A DNA stretch of 64,000 bases from Fidelibacterota bacterium. GTDB lineage: Bacteria; Pseudomonadota; Alphaproteobacteria; Rhodospirillales; Rhodospirillaceae. Shown piece after piece: positions 9,104-17,307 of the stretch. The stretch's first letter is position 1; each line of letters opens with the position of its first letter. Position numbers and translations under genes: made by a program. The notes beneath the pieces were generated by a model. That model ran no database searches, was not told the origin of the DNA, and saw nothing but the letters and a program-made list of their open reading frames with translations. The stretch is taken from positions 310,865 through 374,864 of the forward strand of contig CANJRX010000001.1 of assembly GCA_947476895.1 (NCBI GenBank). Direction: 5' to 3'.

Positions 9104-9364
9104 ATGGACGCAAAAAGCTATTTCATCGATATCACCGCAGACGTGTGCCCGCTGACCTTCGTCAAGACCAAGTTGTTGCTTGAGAAGATGCCGGCAGGGG
9201 CTTTGGCCACCGTTCGGCTAAAGGGTGCGCAGCCCCTGGATAATGTGCCGCGCTCGGTCCGCGCTCATGGTCATGAGGTGATTTCGCTGACCGTCGAAGG
9301 TGGGGAGGCGTCCGCCGCCGCCGACCCGCGTCTGCCGCACATTTTGATTGTGAAAAAACGCTAG
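9104..9364 (+). CDS. TusA/SirA-family sulfur carrier-like protein
   Basis: An 86-residue protein of the TusA (UPF0033) fold, with the Cys-Pro motif at C15-P16 (TADVCPLTFVKTK) that carries persulfide sulfur in TusA. TusA proteins pass sulfur for tRNA thiolation or cofactor synthesis; many paralogues exist, so the partner is unknown. The gene lies between fur/mur and rimI, a conserved alphaproteobacterial position. Its stop shares a CTAG with the convergent rimI. Confidence 0.88.
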   Translation: MDAKSYFIDITADVCPLTFVKTKLLLEKMPAGALATVRLKGAQPLDNVPRSVRAHGHEVISLTVEGGEASAAADPRLPHILIVKKR

Positions 9365-9810
9365 AGGGTGCGGCGCATGACAATGGCGTCGACGCGCGGC
9401 TGAGAAATCCCGCCGTAATAGTCAGGCCGTCGACCGCAGTCCTCAAAGCCGTGGTTTTTATAAAGCGCCAAGGCCGCAGCGTTGTCGGCGGCGACTTCCA
9501 GGAACAGGTGCTGTGTCTTTCCGCTGCGCAGCGTTTCGGTGGCGACGTGCATGAGTTGAGCCGCGATGCCTTTGCGGCGATGTGCTGGGTCGACCGCGAT
9601 TGTCAGGATTTCGGCCTCATCGGCAACGGCGCGTACGAGGATAAAACCCAGCGGCTCATCGCGGTCGGCCGCGATCCACCCCGCCACGCCCGGCTGATTC
9701 AAAAGTGTGGCGAATTCGTTTGCTTGCCATGGCGTTGGAAAGCTTGTGGCGTGCAACGCTTCCAGTACGGAAGCGTGATCTTGCGCCGCTTGTAAAATCG
9801 CCGGCGTCAC
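9361..9810 (-). CDS. rimI: Ribosomal-protein-alanine N-acetyltransferase RimI-like
   Basis: A 149-residue GNAT protein. Motif A is visible as VDPAHRRKGIAAQLM, with LEVAADNAAALALYKNHGF near the C terminus, as in RimI, which acetylates the N terminus of ribosomal protein S18. Its start overlaps the tsaB stop by 4 nt. The tsaB-rimI pairing is widespread and supports the call, though related GNAT enzymes are hard to separate by sequence. Confidence 0.9.
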   Translation of the reverse strand: MTPAILQAAQDHASVLEALHATSFPTPWQANEFATLLNQPGVAGWIAADRDEPLGFILVRAVADEAEILTIAVDPAHRRKGIAAQLMHVATETLRSGKTQHLFLEVAADNAAALALYKNHGFEDCGRRPDYYGGISQPRVDAIVMRRTL

Positions 9811-10481
9811 GGCCGCAAGCGCCCGCCGTGTTGCGGCATCACGGCGTCGGGTGCGCGCACATAAACCGGCAACGGTCCGCCGCTTGCGGGTTCGCGTTGT
9901 GAAGCGATGCGCGCGATCACAGCCGCTTCGGGAAAAGCATCAGCCGACGATAACGTTGCGCGTGGACCAAGTGCGGCCACCGCAAGGACGGCTGCATCTC
10001 CTACGACCAAAACCGGATGGCCCTGGTTCCAGTCCGCAAGATTTGTCGGCGCAAGAACACGTACCGTCTCAATCTCCTGCAGACGGTTATCAAACTTCTG
10101 CACATAGAGATCGCCACGTTTGGTATCGATGGCGGCAAGCACGTGCGCGCCTTCGAGGCGTTCAGCTTCGGGAACCGCGGCCGCCAAAACTTCCGTCGTC
10201 ATGATGCCGATGACGGGCTTGCCCGTGGCCAAACCCAATCCTCGTGCGGCGGCCAAACCGACACGCACACCGGTGAATGACCCCGGTCCCACGGTCACGG
10301 CGACGCGGTCCAAGTCTGCGTATTTTACACTGCCCTGGTTCATGACGCTTTCGATCAAAGGCATCAGGGCTTCGGCTTGCCCCTGCTCCATGACCTCGCG
10401 CGCCGCAGCCAGCACGTGTCCGTCGCGCCACAGGGCGACGGAACAAGCGGCAACGGAGGTGTCGAAAGCGAGAATGAGCAT
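9807..10481 (-). CDS. tsaB: tRNA threonylcarbamoyladenosine synthesis protein TsaB
   Basis: A 224-residue ASKHA-fold protein starting LILAFDTSVAACSVAL, with the GPGSFTGVRVGLAAARGL block typical of TsaB. It is the partner and scaffold of TsaD in making t6A37 on ANN-decoding tRNAs. TsaD itself is encoded 6 kb away at 16240. It is coupled to rimI by a 4-nt overlap. Confidence 0.94.
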   Translation of the reverse strand: MLILAFDTSVAACSVALWRDGHVLAAAREVMEQGQAEALMPLIESVMNQGSVKYADLDRVAVTVGPGSFTGVRVGLAAARGLGLATGKPVIGIMTTEVLAAAVPEAERLEGAHVLAAIDTKRGDLYVQKFDNRLQEIETVRVLAPTNLADWNQGHPVLVVGDAAVLAVAALGPRATLSSADAFPEAAVIARIASQREPASGGPLPVYVRAPDAVMPQHGGRLRP

Positions 10482-10568
10482 AAGGCGATCAATTCATATT
10501 GAACTTGGAAGCGGCCAACAGGATATTCGCTATCACACACAACCGCCACAGACGCTTATAGTAAAGTC

Positions 10569-11135
10569 ATGACCCTGGTTGAAATCGCGCCGCCCGCCTT
10601 TGATGTCGATATTTTCATCGCCTATGCGACGTCACAGAATTTTACCGGCAAGCCCGTCTATGGCCGCCCTGCCTGCTATCTGCATGCTGATGCGGCCGCT
10701 TGCCTCACGCGTGCTATCGATCTTGCGCGGCCTCTAGGTCTGCGCTTCAAAGTTTTCGATGCCTTCCGTCCGTCGGAAGCGCAGTGGGTGCTGTGGAACC
10801 ACACGCCGGACCCTGAATTCCTCGCGGACCCCAAACGCGGCTCACCGCATTCCATGGGCGCTGCCGTGGATCTGACACTCATCGACGGCGAAGGCCGCGA
10901 GCTTGATATGGGTACGGCCTTCGATGCTTTCACGCCGCGTTCGCACCACGGCGTGCTCGACATTCCCGCCGAAGCGCAACGCAACCGAGCACTTTTGCTC
11001 GGCATCATGACGGCGGCAGGGTGGGATTTTTATCGCAACGAGTGGTGGCACTATCAGCTGTTCAGCCCACGCGGCCGATATGAAGTGCTGAGCGATAAGG
11101 CGCTGCCTGTTTCGATGATGCCACCCGCTTCCTAA
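10569..11135 (+). CDS. ddpX: D-alanyl-D-alanine dipeptidase (VanX/DdpX family)
   Basis: A zinc dipeptidase of 188 residues that cleaves D-Ala-D-Ala. The zinc ligands are in SPHSMGAAVDLTL (SxHxxGxAxD) and EWWHY, and the substrate-binding FDAFRPSEAQ is present. No clear signal peptide is visible, so a cytoplasmic location is likely, as for VanX and E. coli DdpX. There are no vanHA partners, so the likely role is recycling of cell-wall dipeptide rather than vancomycin resistance. It is divergent from tsaB across 87 bp. Confidence 0.9.
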   Translation: MTLVEIAPPAFDVDIFIAYATSQNFTGKPVYGRPACYLHADAAACLTRAIDLARPLGLRFKVFDAFRPSEAQWVLWNHTPDPEFLADPKRGSPHSMGAAVDLTLIDGEGRELDMGTAFDAFTPRSHHGVLDIPAEAQRNRALLLGIMTAAGWDFYRNEWWHYQLFSPRGRYEVLSDKALPVSMMPPAS

Positions 11136-11144
11136 AAAGAGCAG

Positions 11145-12395
11145 CTAGGCCTGAGCCAGAATTTCGGCGATGGATTTAGGTTTGCGCATGGCGCGTGCCG
11201 GACCGCGTTCGATTTCCAAAGCAAGACCCAACCACTCTGCGGCTTTGTCGGTGTCGCCGCGTTCACGGCGTTCGACATCAGCCAGCAGTTGCGCTGCGCG
11301 TGCACGGATCGTCGGCGCGGCGTCAGCTCCTGTAAGGCCCGACAGACGATTGCGCGTTTGTCCCCACAGTTCGGCATCCAAAGACGCCGAGGCCACAGCC
11401 AAACGGCTTTCGGGATGATCGGGCGCCGCTTTCGCAAGGCCATCAATGCGCCGCGCCCAATCCAGCGACGACTCACCCGGCACAAGAATGCGGTACGCCG
11501 CAAGCAACTCTAAGCCCGGCTTCACGGCCCAGGCGCGCTCGACAGCGCCCGCAGCTTTGCGGCCGCGGCCTTGCGCTGTCATCGCTTTGGCATAGGCAAC
11601 GACCGCGGCTTGATTGGTGTCGTCCACGTCCATCGCCTTCTTGGCAGCGTTCGCCGCAGTCGAAGCATCGCCGCCGGCCAAGGTGGTGTGTGACTGCAAC
11701 GTGAGCAGCCGCGACTTCAAACGCTTCAGTTCGGTGGGTGAAAAAGCTTCGCGCGCGAGCTTGTCGTCCAAGGCGGTGAGTGCGCCCGACCACCGTTCCA
11801 GGCTGATTTCTGATTCCAGCACCGTCTGCAAAGCCCAACCCGGCGCATCTTTGCGTGCCAGCGCGCGGCGCGCATGCGTCAGGGCTCCGGCCATATCGCC
11901 GTCGCGCACGGCCTTTCCGGCCAAGGTCCGAAGACCCGCCAATTCGGTTTCAGGGCGGTTCAACAAGGCCGCGGCGGCAGCTTGCATCTCGCCTGCGTCA
12001 CCCGAAAGTTCAGCCGCATCCATACGCAAGACCAGCACAGCTGGATTGTCGTTGAGCAATGTACCCGCTTGGCGTGCGAGTCTCTTCGCGACTTGCGCTT
12101 GGCCCGCTTGCACGGCGGCAAAACCGTCGCCCAAGCTAGTAAGGCCGCGCTTGAAGCGCCGTTCGCGCCGCGCAGCTGCAAAAGCCTGCACCGTGCCGCC
12201 GATCAAAGCGATCACTTTCACGATCAGAAGAATTACGATCACCGCGACGATGATGGCGGTCACAAGAATGCCGACAGAGGTTTCGATCTGCCAGCCGCGC
12301 CAGGTCATGCTGACGGCGCCGGGATCGTTGGCCAGCCACACCGCGCCGGCTACCAGGGTCGCGACGGCGATCACAAATAAAATGAGGCGCGGCAT
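11145..12395 (-). CDS. hemY: HemY-like TPR membrane protein
   Basis: A 416-residue inner-membrane protein with two N-terminal membrane segments (about residues 2-22 and 40-66), the HemY_N signature, and TPR-like helical repeats after residue 85. This is the proteobacterial HemY named from the E. coli hemCDXY operon; it is not protoporphyrinogen oxidase. It lies 4 bp after the HemD-Mic60 fusion in the same direction, so the two are probably co-transcribed. Its biochemical function is not settled. Confidence 0.88.
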   Translation of the reverse strand: MPRLILFVIAVATLVAGAVWLANDPGAVSMTWRGWQIETSVGILVTAIIVAVIVILLIVKVIALIGGTVQAFAAARRERRFKRGLTSLGDGFAAVQAGQAQVAKRLARQAGTLLNDNPAVLVLRMDAAELSGDAGEMQAAAAALLNRPETELAGLRTLAGKAVRDGDMAGALTHARRALARKDAPGWALQTVLESEISLERWSGALTALDDKLAREAFSPTELKRLKSRLLTLQSHTTLAGGDASTAANAAKKAMDVDDTNQAAVVAYAKAMTAQGRGRKAAGAVERAWAVKPGLELLAAYRILVPGESSLDWARRIDGLAKAAPDHPESRLAVASASLDAELWGQTRNRLSGLTGADAAPTIRARAAQLLADVERRERGDTDKAAEWLGLALEIERGPARAMRKPKSIAEILAQA

Positions 12396-12399
12396 TGCG

Positions 12400-15300
12400 T
12401 CACTGACCGTTGCTTGAGGAAGGACGCGCGGGCTGATCGCCGGTGCCGACAGCAGCCAAGGCCGCGACGGTCTTGGTGGTTGCTTCGTTGGCAGCGCGTT
12501 CGGCTGCGACGCGCGCCTTGGCGACGTCGAGCCAAGATGCTGCGGCGGTCGCAGCGCTGCCGGAAAGGCCGTTCATTTCCATCACGGCGGCCGCGAGATC
12601 ACCTTCTGTCAAACGCGCTTGCGCACGCGCGAGCACAGCTGAAACACTCGTGCCGGCGGCATCACCGTCTAAGCGGCGTACCGTGATGATCAAGAACACG
12701 CGGTCCAAAATGCGCCGATACCAGGCGGCGGTGTCGTTCGGGATAATGCTCGCCCGCATCACCGCACCCGCTGTGGGCGTAAAGCGGCGTTGCAACTCTT
12801 GCAGCGTCGGCAAGCCTTTCTCGGCGGCCGCAGCGAAACCCGTGTCGTCAATCGTGACGCTGCCCGAGCGCGCTGCGAGTGCCTTGGCGGTTTCAAGCTC
12901 TAGTTTGAACGGATGACCTGAGAGGATAGCTTCGCGCCACTGCGCCACGGCCATCAGCAAAGCGATGCTCGCACTTTGCTCGACCATCGTGCGCCGACCA
13001 ACGGTTTCCAGTGTCGTCACGCGGTCGCTCAAGGCGAGCACGCTGTTGGCTTCGGCGCTGCGGCCTTCCAGCATGTTGAGACGTTTGCTCAAATCTTCCA
13101 GCCGCGCCGAATTACCGATGGCGGCTTCCAAGGTCGCAAGCCGTGCGCTGACGGCCGTGAGCTGTTTAGCCTGGCTCGACAAACTATCGCCGAGCGACGT
13201 GACCGCACCGCCGTCTTCGCCCGCGCCACTGCGCGCTTCCAAGGCGGCGAGGCGTTTGTTGATGTCTTGCTTGGCCGTGTTGAGAGTTTCCGGCGTGACG
13301 GTGTTGACGGCTTCTTGCTCAAGCACGCCCACGCGCGCTTTCAACGCATTGATGTCGACTTGTAGTGATGAGCCGGCGTCCGCTGGTGTATGGCCGGGTG
13401 TGCCCTGGACCATGGACGTCACGCGCGGCACCCACCACGACGCACTGCCCATGACGGCCGCAGCCACTGCTGCCAACACCACAAAAAGCGCCAGCACGCG
13501 TCCTGCGCCGCTGCGGCTTTGGCGGTTTTCGCGCGGCGCTGATGGCGCCGCTGCCGCGGGGCGCTCAATGGGCTCAGGTTCGGGTTGAGGTGTTTCGCTG
13601 TGGCCCAGATACTTGAAGCGCTGATCTTTCGCCCGCAAATCGGCGGCGTCTTCGGCGAGCAGACGTGCGGCACGCCCACCGCTGCGCGAAGCCGGCTTGC
13701 TGTCCGACGGCGGCGGCGTGGGCGCAGCGGCCTCGGGGACTGGATCTGGCGCGGAATTGTCTGACACGGTCTCTGCTTCCTTCGCTTGCGGTATCGACGT
13801 CTTGGCTTCGGGTTCAGCGATGTGTGGATCAGGCTCCAAGACAGACGCCGCAATCGGCGCCTCTATTGTAGCCGAAGGCGGCGGTTCCGCCACGCTTGGT
13901 GGACTTTCAGGGGGTGCGCTTTCAGCTGCGCTCTCCGCCATGGCCCAGATGGGGTTGGCGGGGGGGATGTCCTCGGCCGTCTTAGGTCCGCCAAACAAGC
14001 CTTTAAAGCGTGTCGTCCAGCTAGGGCCTGCGGGTAAGGCGGCCCGTTCAGCGCGGTGGCGCGCTTTTTCTTCCTCGGCCTTCTGCTGGCGTTCGGCTTT
14101 TTCGGCTGCGGCGCTGGCTTTTTCGGCCTGGCGCTGTTCTTCGCGTTCCTGAGCAAGCTGTGCCTTCTCGGCGGCTTTTGCGGCTTTTTCAGCTTCAGCC
14201 CGCTCTCGTGCTATGCGCTCGCGCTCAGCCCGCTCCGCCGCCAGACGTTCACCCGCGATGCGGTTCTGCTCCGCCTGTTCGCGCGCGATGCGTTCCCGTT
14301 CAAGGCGCTCCGCGTCCGCTTTCTCGCGGGCGATGCGGTCGTGTTCAGCTTTTTCAGCAGCGCGCTTTTCGCGCTCAACACGCTCAGCTTCGGCGCGCTC
14401 CTGCGCGACGCGTTCCTGCTCAAGACGTTCGGCTTCGGCCTTTTCGCGGGCGATACGGTCTCGTTCAGCTTTTTCGGCCGCACGCTTTTCGCGCTCAACA
14501 CGCTCGACCTCGGCACGCTCCTGCGCAAGGCGTTCACGCTCAAGACGTTCAGCTTCCGCCTTATCGCGCGCGATCCGATCCTGCTCCGCCTTTTCAGCAG
14601 CGCGCTTCTCACGTTCAACGCGTTCTGCTTCAGCGCGCTCTTGGGCTATGCGCTCGCGCTCAAGACGTTCGGCTTCCGCTTTTTCGCGGGCGACACGGTC
14701 GCGTTCAGCCTTCTCAATAAGTTGGCGTTCCAGCTCCTGCCGTTTGATCTCCGCTTGCTCAAGGGCAAGACGCTCTTGCTCGCTTTTGGCGGCCGCTATT
14801 TTTTCGGCGGCGATGCGATCACGCTCGGCCTTCTCGGCGGCCATCCGTTCACGTTCAATGCGCTCTTGCTCCGCGCGCTCCTTAGCTAAACGCTCACGCT
14901 CGATTTTCTCGGCGGCGGCTTTCTCAGCGGCAATGCGATCCCGTTCGGCTTTCTCGGCTGCCAAGCGTTCACGTTCGATGCGTTCTTGCTCAGCGCGTTC
15001 TTTGGCAAGGCGCTCGCGTTCAACTTTTTCAGCTGCAGCTTTCTCAGCCGCAACGCGATCTCGTTCGGCCTTCTCAGCCGCCAAACGTTCACGCTCAAGA
15101 CGTTCTTGCTCGGCGCGCTCTTTAGCAAGGCGCTCGCGCTCGGCTTTTTCAGCGGCGGCCTTCTCGATGGCTAGCCGTGCGCGCTCTTCTTTTTCGCGTT
15201 GTTTATGGGCAGCTTCTTCGCGCGCAGCCGCTTCCTTGGCGATCCGGTCCTGTTCGGCTTTTTCGGCGGCCGCTTTTTCGCGCGCGGCTTGCTCTTGCGC

Positions 15301-16125
15301 CAACCGTTCGCGCTCCGCCTTCTCGCGTGCTTTGCGGTCTTCTTCGGCGCGGACGCGCTCAGATTCTTCGCGGGCGCGGGTCTCGCGTGCCGCACGTTCC
15401 TCTTCGACCTTGTCGACAAGCTTCGTGTCAACCGCGGCGAATACCGTGTCGAGGTCGGATGCCCCCGGCACGCCCACACCGCCCAGCTTCAACGCGCGCA
15501 GAGGCGCGGCCACAACAGGCGATGCGGCGACACAGGGCAGCTCGCGCACCAAAGCTTCCATCTCATGACGTTGCACGAGAGCGACAAAGGCGCGCGCTTC
15601 GTCGGCGCCGAGGAACAGCGCTTTGTCGATGGAGCGGTTCTGCAAAGCCGCGCGCAAAACCTCGGGCATCTCGTCGGCGCGCTTTAGGGTGTAAAGCGGC
15701 AAGGGGCGCACCGCGAAGCCCATGTTGCTCAACATGGCCGGAAGATTGACGGGCGCTGCCGTGCTGCAGGCGTAGACCAGCGCGCCGTTGGCAGGTTTGA
15801 GTTCGCGCTCCACCAGCCGCGCGAGGTCGGCAGAGTCATCTTTCGCCGCATGCACTTGCTTGAAGCCGAGCGTGCGCAAGGTGGCCGCCGTCACTTCGCT
15901 GTCGGCGAACACCGGAAAGGTGCGCACGCCCACGGCGTCGGCCAAGGCTCGCGCACCGTCGGAGCCCGTCACCAGGAAGCCTTGCGCGTTGGCGAGGTTG
16001 ACCTTGGGGTGTGGCTCGCGTTCAACCGTCAACAAGGGCGCAACAACTGCTTCGTGGCCGCGCGCTTTCAGCGCCGCGACCGCAGCCTTTGCATCCTCAG
16101 CCGATTGTGTGATCAGAACCCGCAT
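12400..16125 (-). CDS. Fusion: uroporphyrinogen-III synthase - charged helical repeat - Mic60/mitofilin-like domain
   Basis: A single uninterrupted 1241-codon gene. Residues 1-235 are a HemD domain (MRVLITQSAEDA, YACSTAAPVNLP, FLGADEARAF), which closes hydroxymethylbilane to uroporphyrinogen III in the cytosol. Residues about 236-700 are Glu/Lys/Arg/Ala-rich helix with eight 40-residue repeats at 331-650. Then come a Pro/Ala-rich linker (715-865), one membrane segment (876-898), a periplasmic coiled coil, and a C-terminal helical domain (about 1045-1210) like alphaproteobacterial mitofilin (COG4223). Bacterial Mic60 shapes intracytoplasmic membranes and is usually a separate gene beside hem genes. 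Upstream hemC is absent. The fusion itself is seen; its function is inferred. Confidence 0.85.
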   Translation of the reverse strand: MRVLITQSAEDAKAAVAALKARGHEAVVAPLLTVEREPHPKVNLANAQGFLVTGSDGARALADAVGVRTFPVFADSEVTAATLRTLGFKQVHAAKDDSADLARLVERELKPANGALVYACSTAAPVNLPAMLSNMGFAVRPLPLYTLKRADEMPEVLRAALQNRSIDKALFLGADEARAFVALVQRHEMEALVRELPCVAASPVVAAPLRALKLGGVGVPGASDLDTVFAAVDTKLVDKVEEERAARETRAREESERVRAEEDRKAREKAERERLAQEQAAREKAAAEKAEQDRIAKEAAAREEAAHKQREKEERARLAIEKAAAEKAERERLAKERAEQERLERERLAAEKAERDRVAAEKAAAEKVERERLAKERAEQERIERERLAAEKAERDRIAAEKAAAEKIERERLAKERAEQERIERERMAAEKAERDRIAAEKIAAAKSEQERLALEQAEIKRQELERQLIEKAERDRVAREKAEAERLERERIAQERAEAERVEREKRAAEKAEQDRIARDKAEAERLERERLAQERAEVERVEREKRAAEKAERDRIAREKAEAERLEQERVAQERAEAERVEREKRAAEKAEHDRIAREKADAERLERERIAREQAEQNRIAGERLAAERAERERIARERAEAEKAAKAAEKAQLAQEREEQRQAEKASAAAEKAERQQKAEEEKARHRAERAALPAGPSWTTRFKGLFGGPKTAEDIPPANPIWAMAESAAESAPPESPPSVAEPPPSATIEAPIAASVLEPDPHIAEPEAKTSIPQAKEAETVSDNSAPDPVPEAAAPTPPPSDSKPASRSGGRAARLLAEDAADLRAKDQRFKYLGHSETPQPEPEPIERPAAAAPSAPRENRQSRSGAGRVLALFVVLAAVAAAVMGSASWWVPRVTSMVQGTPGHTPADAGSSLQVDINALKARVGVLEQEAVNTVTPETLNTAKQDINKRLAALEARSGAGEDGGAVTSLGDSLSSQAKQLTAVSARLATLEAAIGNSARLEDLSKRLNMLEGRSAEANSVLALSDRVTTLETVGRRTMVEQSASIALLMAVAQWREAILSGHPFKLELETAKALAARSGSVTIDDTGFAAAAEKGLPTLQELQRRFTPTAGAVMRASIIPNDTAAWYRRILDRVFLIITVRRLDGDAAGTSVSAVLARAQARLTEGDLAAAVMEMNGLSGSAATAAASWLDVAKARVAAERAANEATTKTVAALAAVGTGDQPARPSSSNGQ
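14176..15135 (-). repeat. 120-bp x 8 in-frame tandem repeat (40-residue charged helix)
   Basis: Inside the HemD-Mic60 fusion, residues 331-650 fall into eight exactly 40-residue units. Conserved blocks per unit are ERLAKERAEQ, ERIERERLAA and EKAERDRIAA, then EKAAAEKIER or EKAEAERLER. No unit is longer or shorter. Codon usage differs between units, so the copies are not recent. Composition fits a single-alpha-helix (ER/K) or coiled-coil rod. Confidence 0.92.
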
Positions 16126-16195
16126 GGTCTAACCGGGTCTCTCCCTGGCAATAGCGTCTCAAGTGTTGTAGAGGCTGCTTTCACCACTGAAAAGC

Positions 16196-16225
16196 ATTTT
16201 ACGGGGCTATTATCGCCCGTAAAAT
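16196..16225. promoter_or_regulatory. Perfect 10-bp inverted repeat in the tsaD/HemD-Mic60 divergent promoter
   Basis: ATTTTACGGG at 16196-16205 is exactly repeated in inverse at 16216-16225, separated by 10 bases, so the half-sites are centred two helical turns apart. It lies in the 114-bp gap between two divergent genes, 14 bases before the first tsaD start. It could be an operator or an RNA hairpin in the tsaD leader. Confidence 0.5.
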
Positions 16226-16239
16226 CTATGTGAAAACAT

Positions 16240-17307
16240 ATGGTTCCTATGATCGTACTGGGTATCGAGACCAGCTGTGATGAAACCGCCGCCGCCGTCG
16301 TGGACGGTGACGGTCGCGTGCTTTCTCATGCGGTTTTAAGCCAGATCGCCGAACACGTTCCCTACGGCGGAATCGTGCCCGAAATCGCCGCGCGTGCGCA
16401 TCTCGCGCATTTGGACCGGTTAATCACCAAGGCCATGGATGAGGCGAAGGTTTCTTATGCTGATCTCGCGGGCGTCGCTGCGACGGCAGGTCCCGGATTG
16501 ATCGGCGGCGTCATCGTCGGTCTCATGACCGCCAAGGCCATCGCCGCCGTTCATGATATTCCGCTGATGGCGGTCAACCATCTCGAAGGCCATGCGCTGA
16601 CCGCGCGCTTCACGGACAACGTTGAGTTCCCCTACTTGTTGCTGCTGGTCTCCGGCGGGCACTGTCAGCTTCTGGCGGTGGAAGGTGTGGGGCGCTATCG
16701 ACGCCTTGGCACCACGGTCGATGACGCCGCCGGCGAGGCCTTCGATAAAGTCGCGAAGATGTTGGGCCTCGGTTATCCCGGCGGTCCGGCGATCGAGCGC
16801 GCAGCATCGAGCGGCGATAAAACCCGCTTTGCTTTTCCGCGCCCACTCAAAGGCAAACCCGGCTGCGATTTTTCATTCTCGGGTTTGAAGACCGCTGTGC
16901 GCCTTGCTGCTGAAGCGCTGCCGGAAGGGGCCTTCACCGAAAAAGATGTCGCCGATCTCGCAGCATCTTTTCAAACAGCGTTGGTAGACTCCATCGCTGA
17001 TCGCGTCGCGCGCGCGACGGATATTTTTCGGAAAGCATATCCAAACGGAAAATCTTTGGTGGTCGCCGGCGGTGTCGCTGCCAACACGGCCTTGCGCGAT
17101 GTGCTGATGAAGACCGCGACGAAAGCGGGTCTGTCACTCGCGGTACCGCCGCAGGCGTTGTGCACGGACAACGCCGTCATGATCGCGTGGGCTGGCATTG
17201 AGCGTTTAAAATTGGGCCTTACTGACGCGCTTGATTTTAAAGCCCGGCCACGCTGGCCGCTGGATCCTGATGCGCCAAAGGCCACCGGCGCAGGCGTAAA
17301 AGCCTAA
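16240..17307 (+). CDS. tsaD: tRNA N6-adenosine threonylcarbamoyltransferase
   Basis: TsaD transfers the threonylcarbamoyl group to A37 of ANN-decoding tRNAs together with TsaB. The 355-residue protein begins with [17 protein letters not shown], carries the Fe/Zn-binding histidines H114 and H118 (NHLEGH), and has [11 protein letters not shown] near the C terminus. An ATG at 16249 is an equally good start. Its stop overlaps the convergent epimerase gene by 4 bp. Confidence 0.96.
   Translation: MVPMIVLGIETSCDETAAAVVDGDGRVLSHAVLSQIAEHVPYGGIVPEIAARAHLAHLDRLITKAMDEAKVSYADLAGVAATAGPGLIGGVIVGLMTAKAIAAVHDIPLMAVNHLEGHALTARFTDNVEFPYLLLLVSGGHCQLLAVEGVGRYRRLGTTVDDAAGEAFDKVAKMLGLGYPGGPAIERAASSGDKTRFAFPRPLKGKPGCDFSFSGLKTAVRLAAEALPEGAFTEKDVADLAASFQTALVDSIADRVARATDIFRKAYPNGKSLVVAGGVAANTALRDVLMKTATKAGLSLAVPPQALCTDNAVMIAWAGIERLKLGLTDALDFKARPRWPLDPDAPKATGAGVKA

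Noticed and set aside
10569-11135. Vancomycin-resistance gene vanX
   Set aside because: The protein is of the VanX family, but vanH, vanA and the regulators are absent and the organism type is Gram-negative; a cell-wall recycling role is more likely.
14176-15135. CRISPR-like array
   Set aside because: The 120-bp periodicity is in frame, has no distinct spacers and encodes a repeated protein helix.
14056-15568. Long open frames on the plus strand (451 and 277 residues) opposite the HemD-Mic60 repeat
   Set aside because: They are antisense reflections of the 120-bp repeat: the proteins are Arg/Ser or Phe/Leu repeats with the same period, and the minus-strand frame has recognisable domains at both ends.
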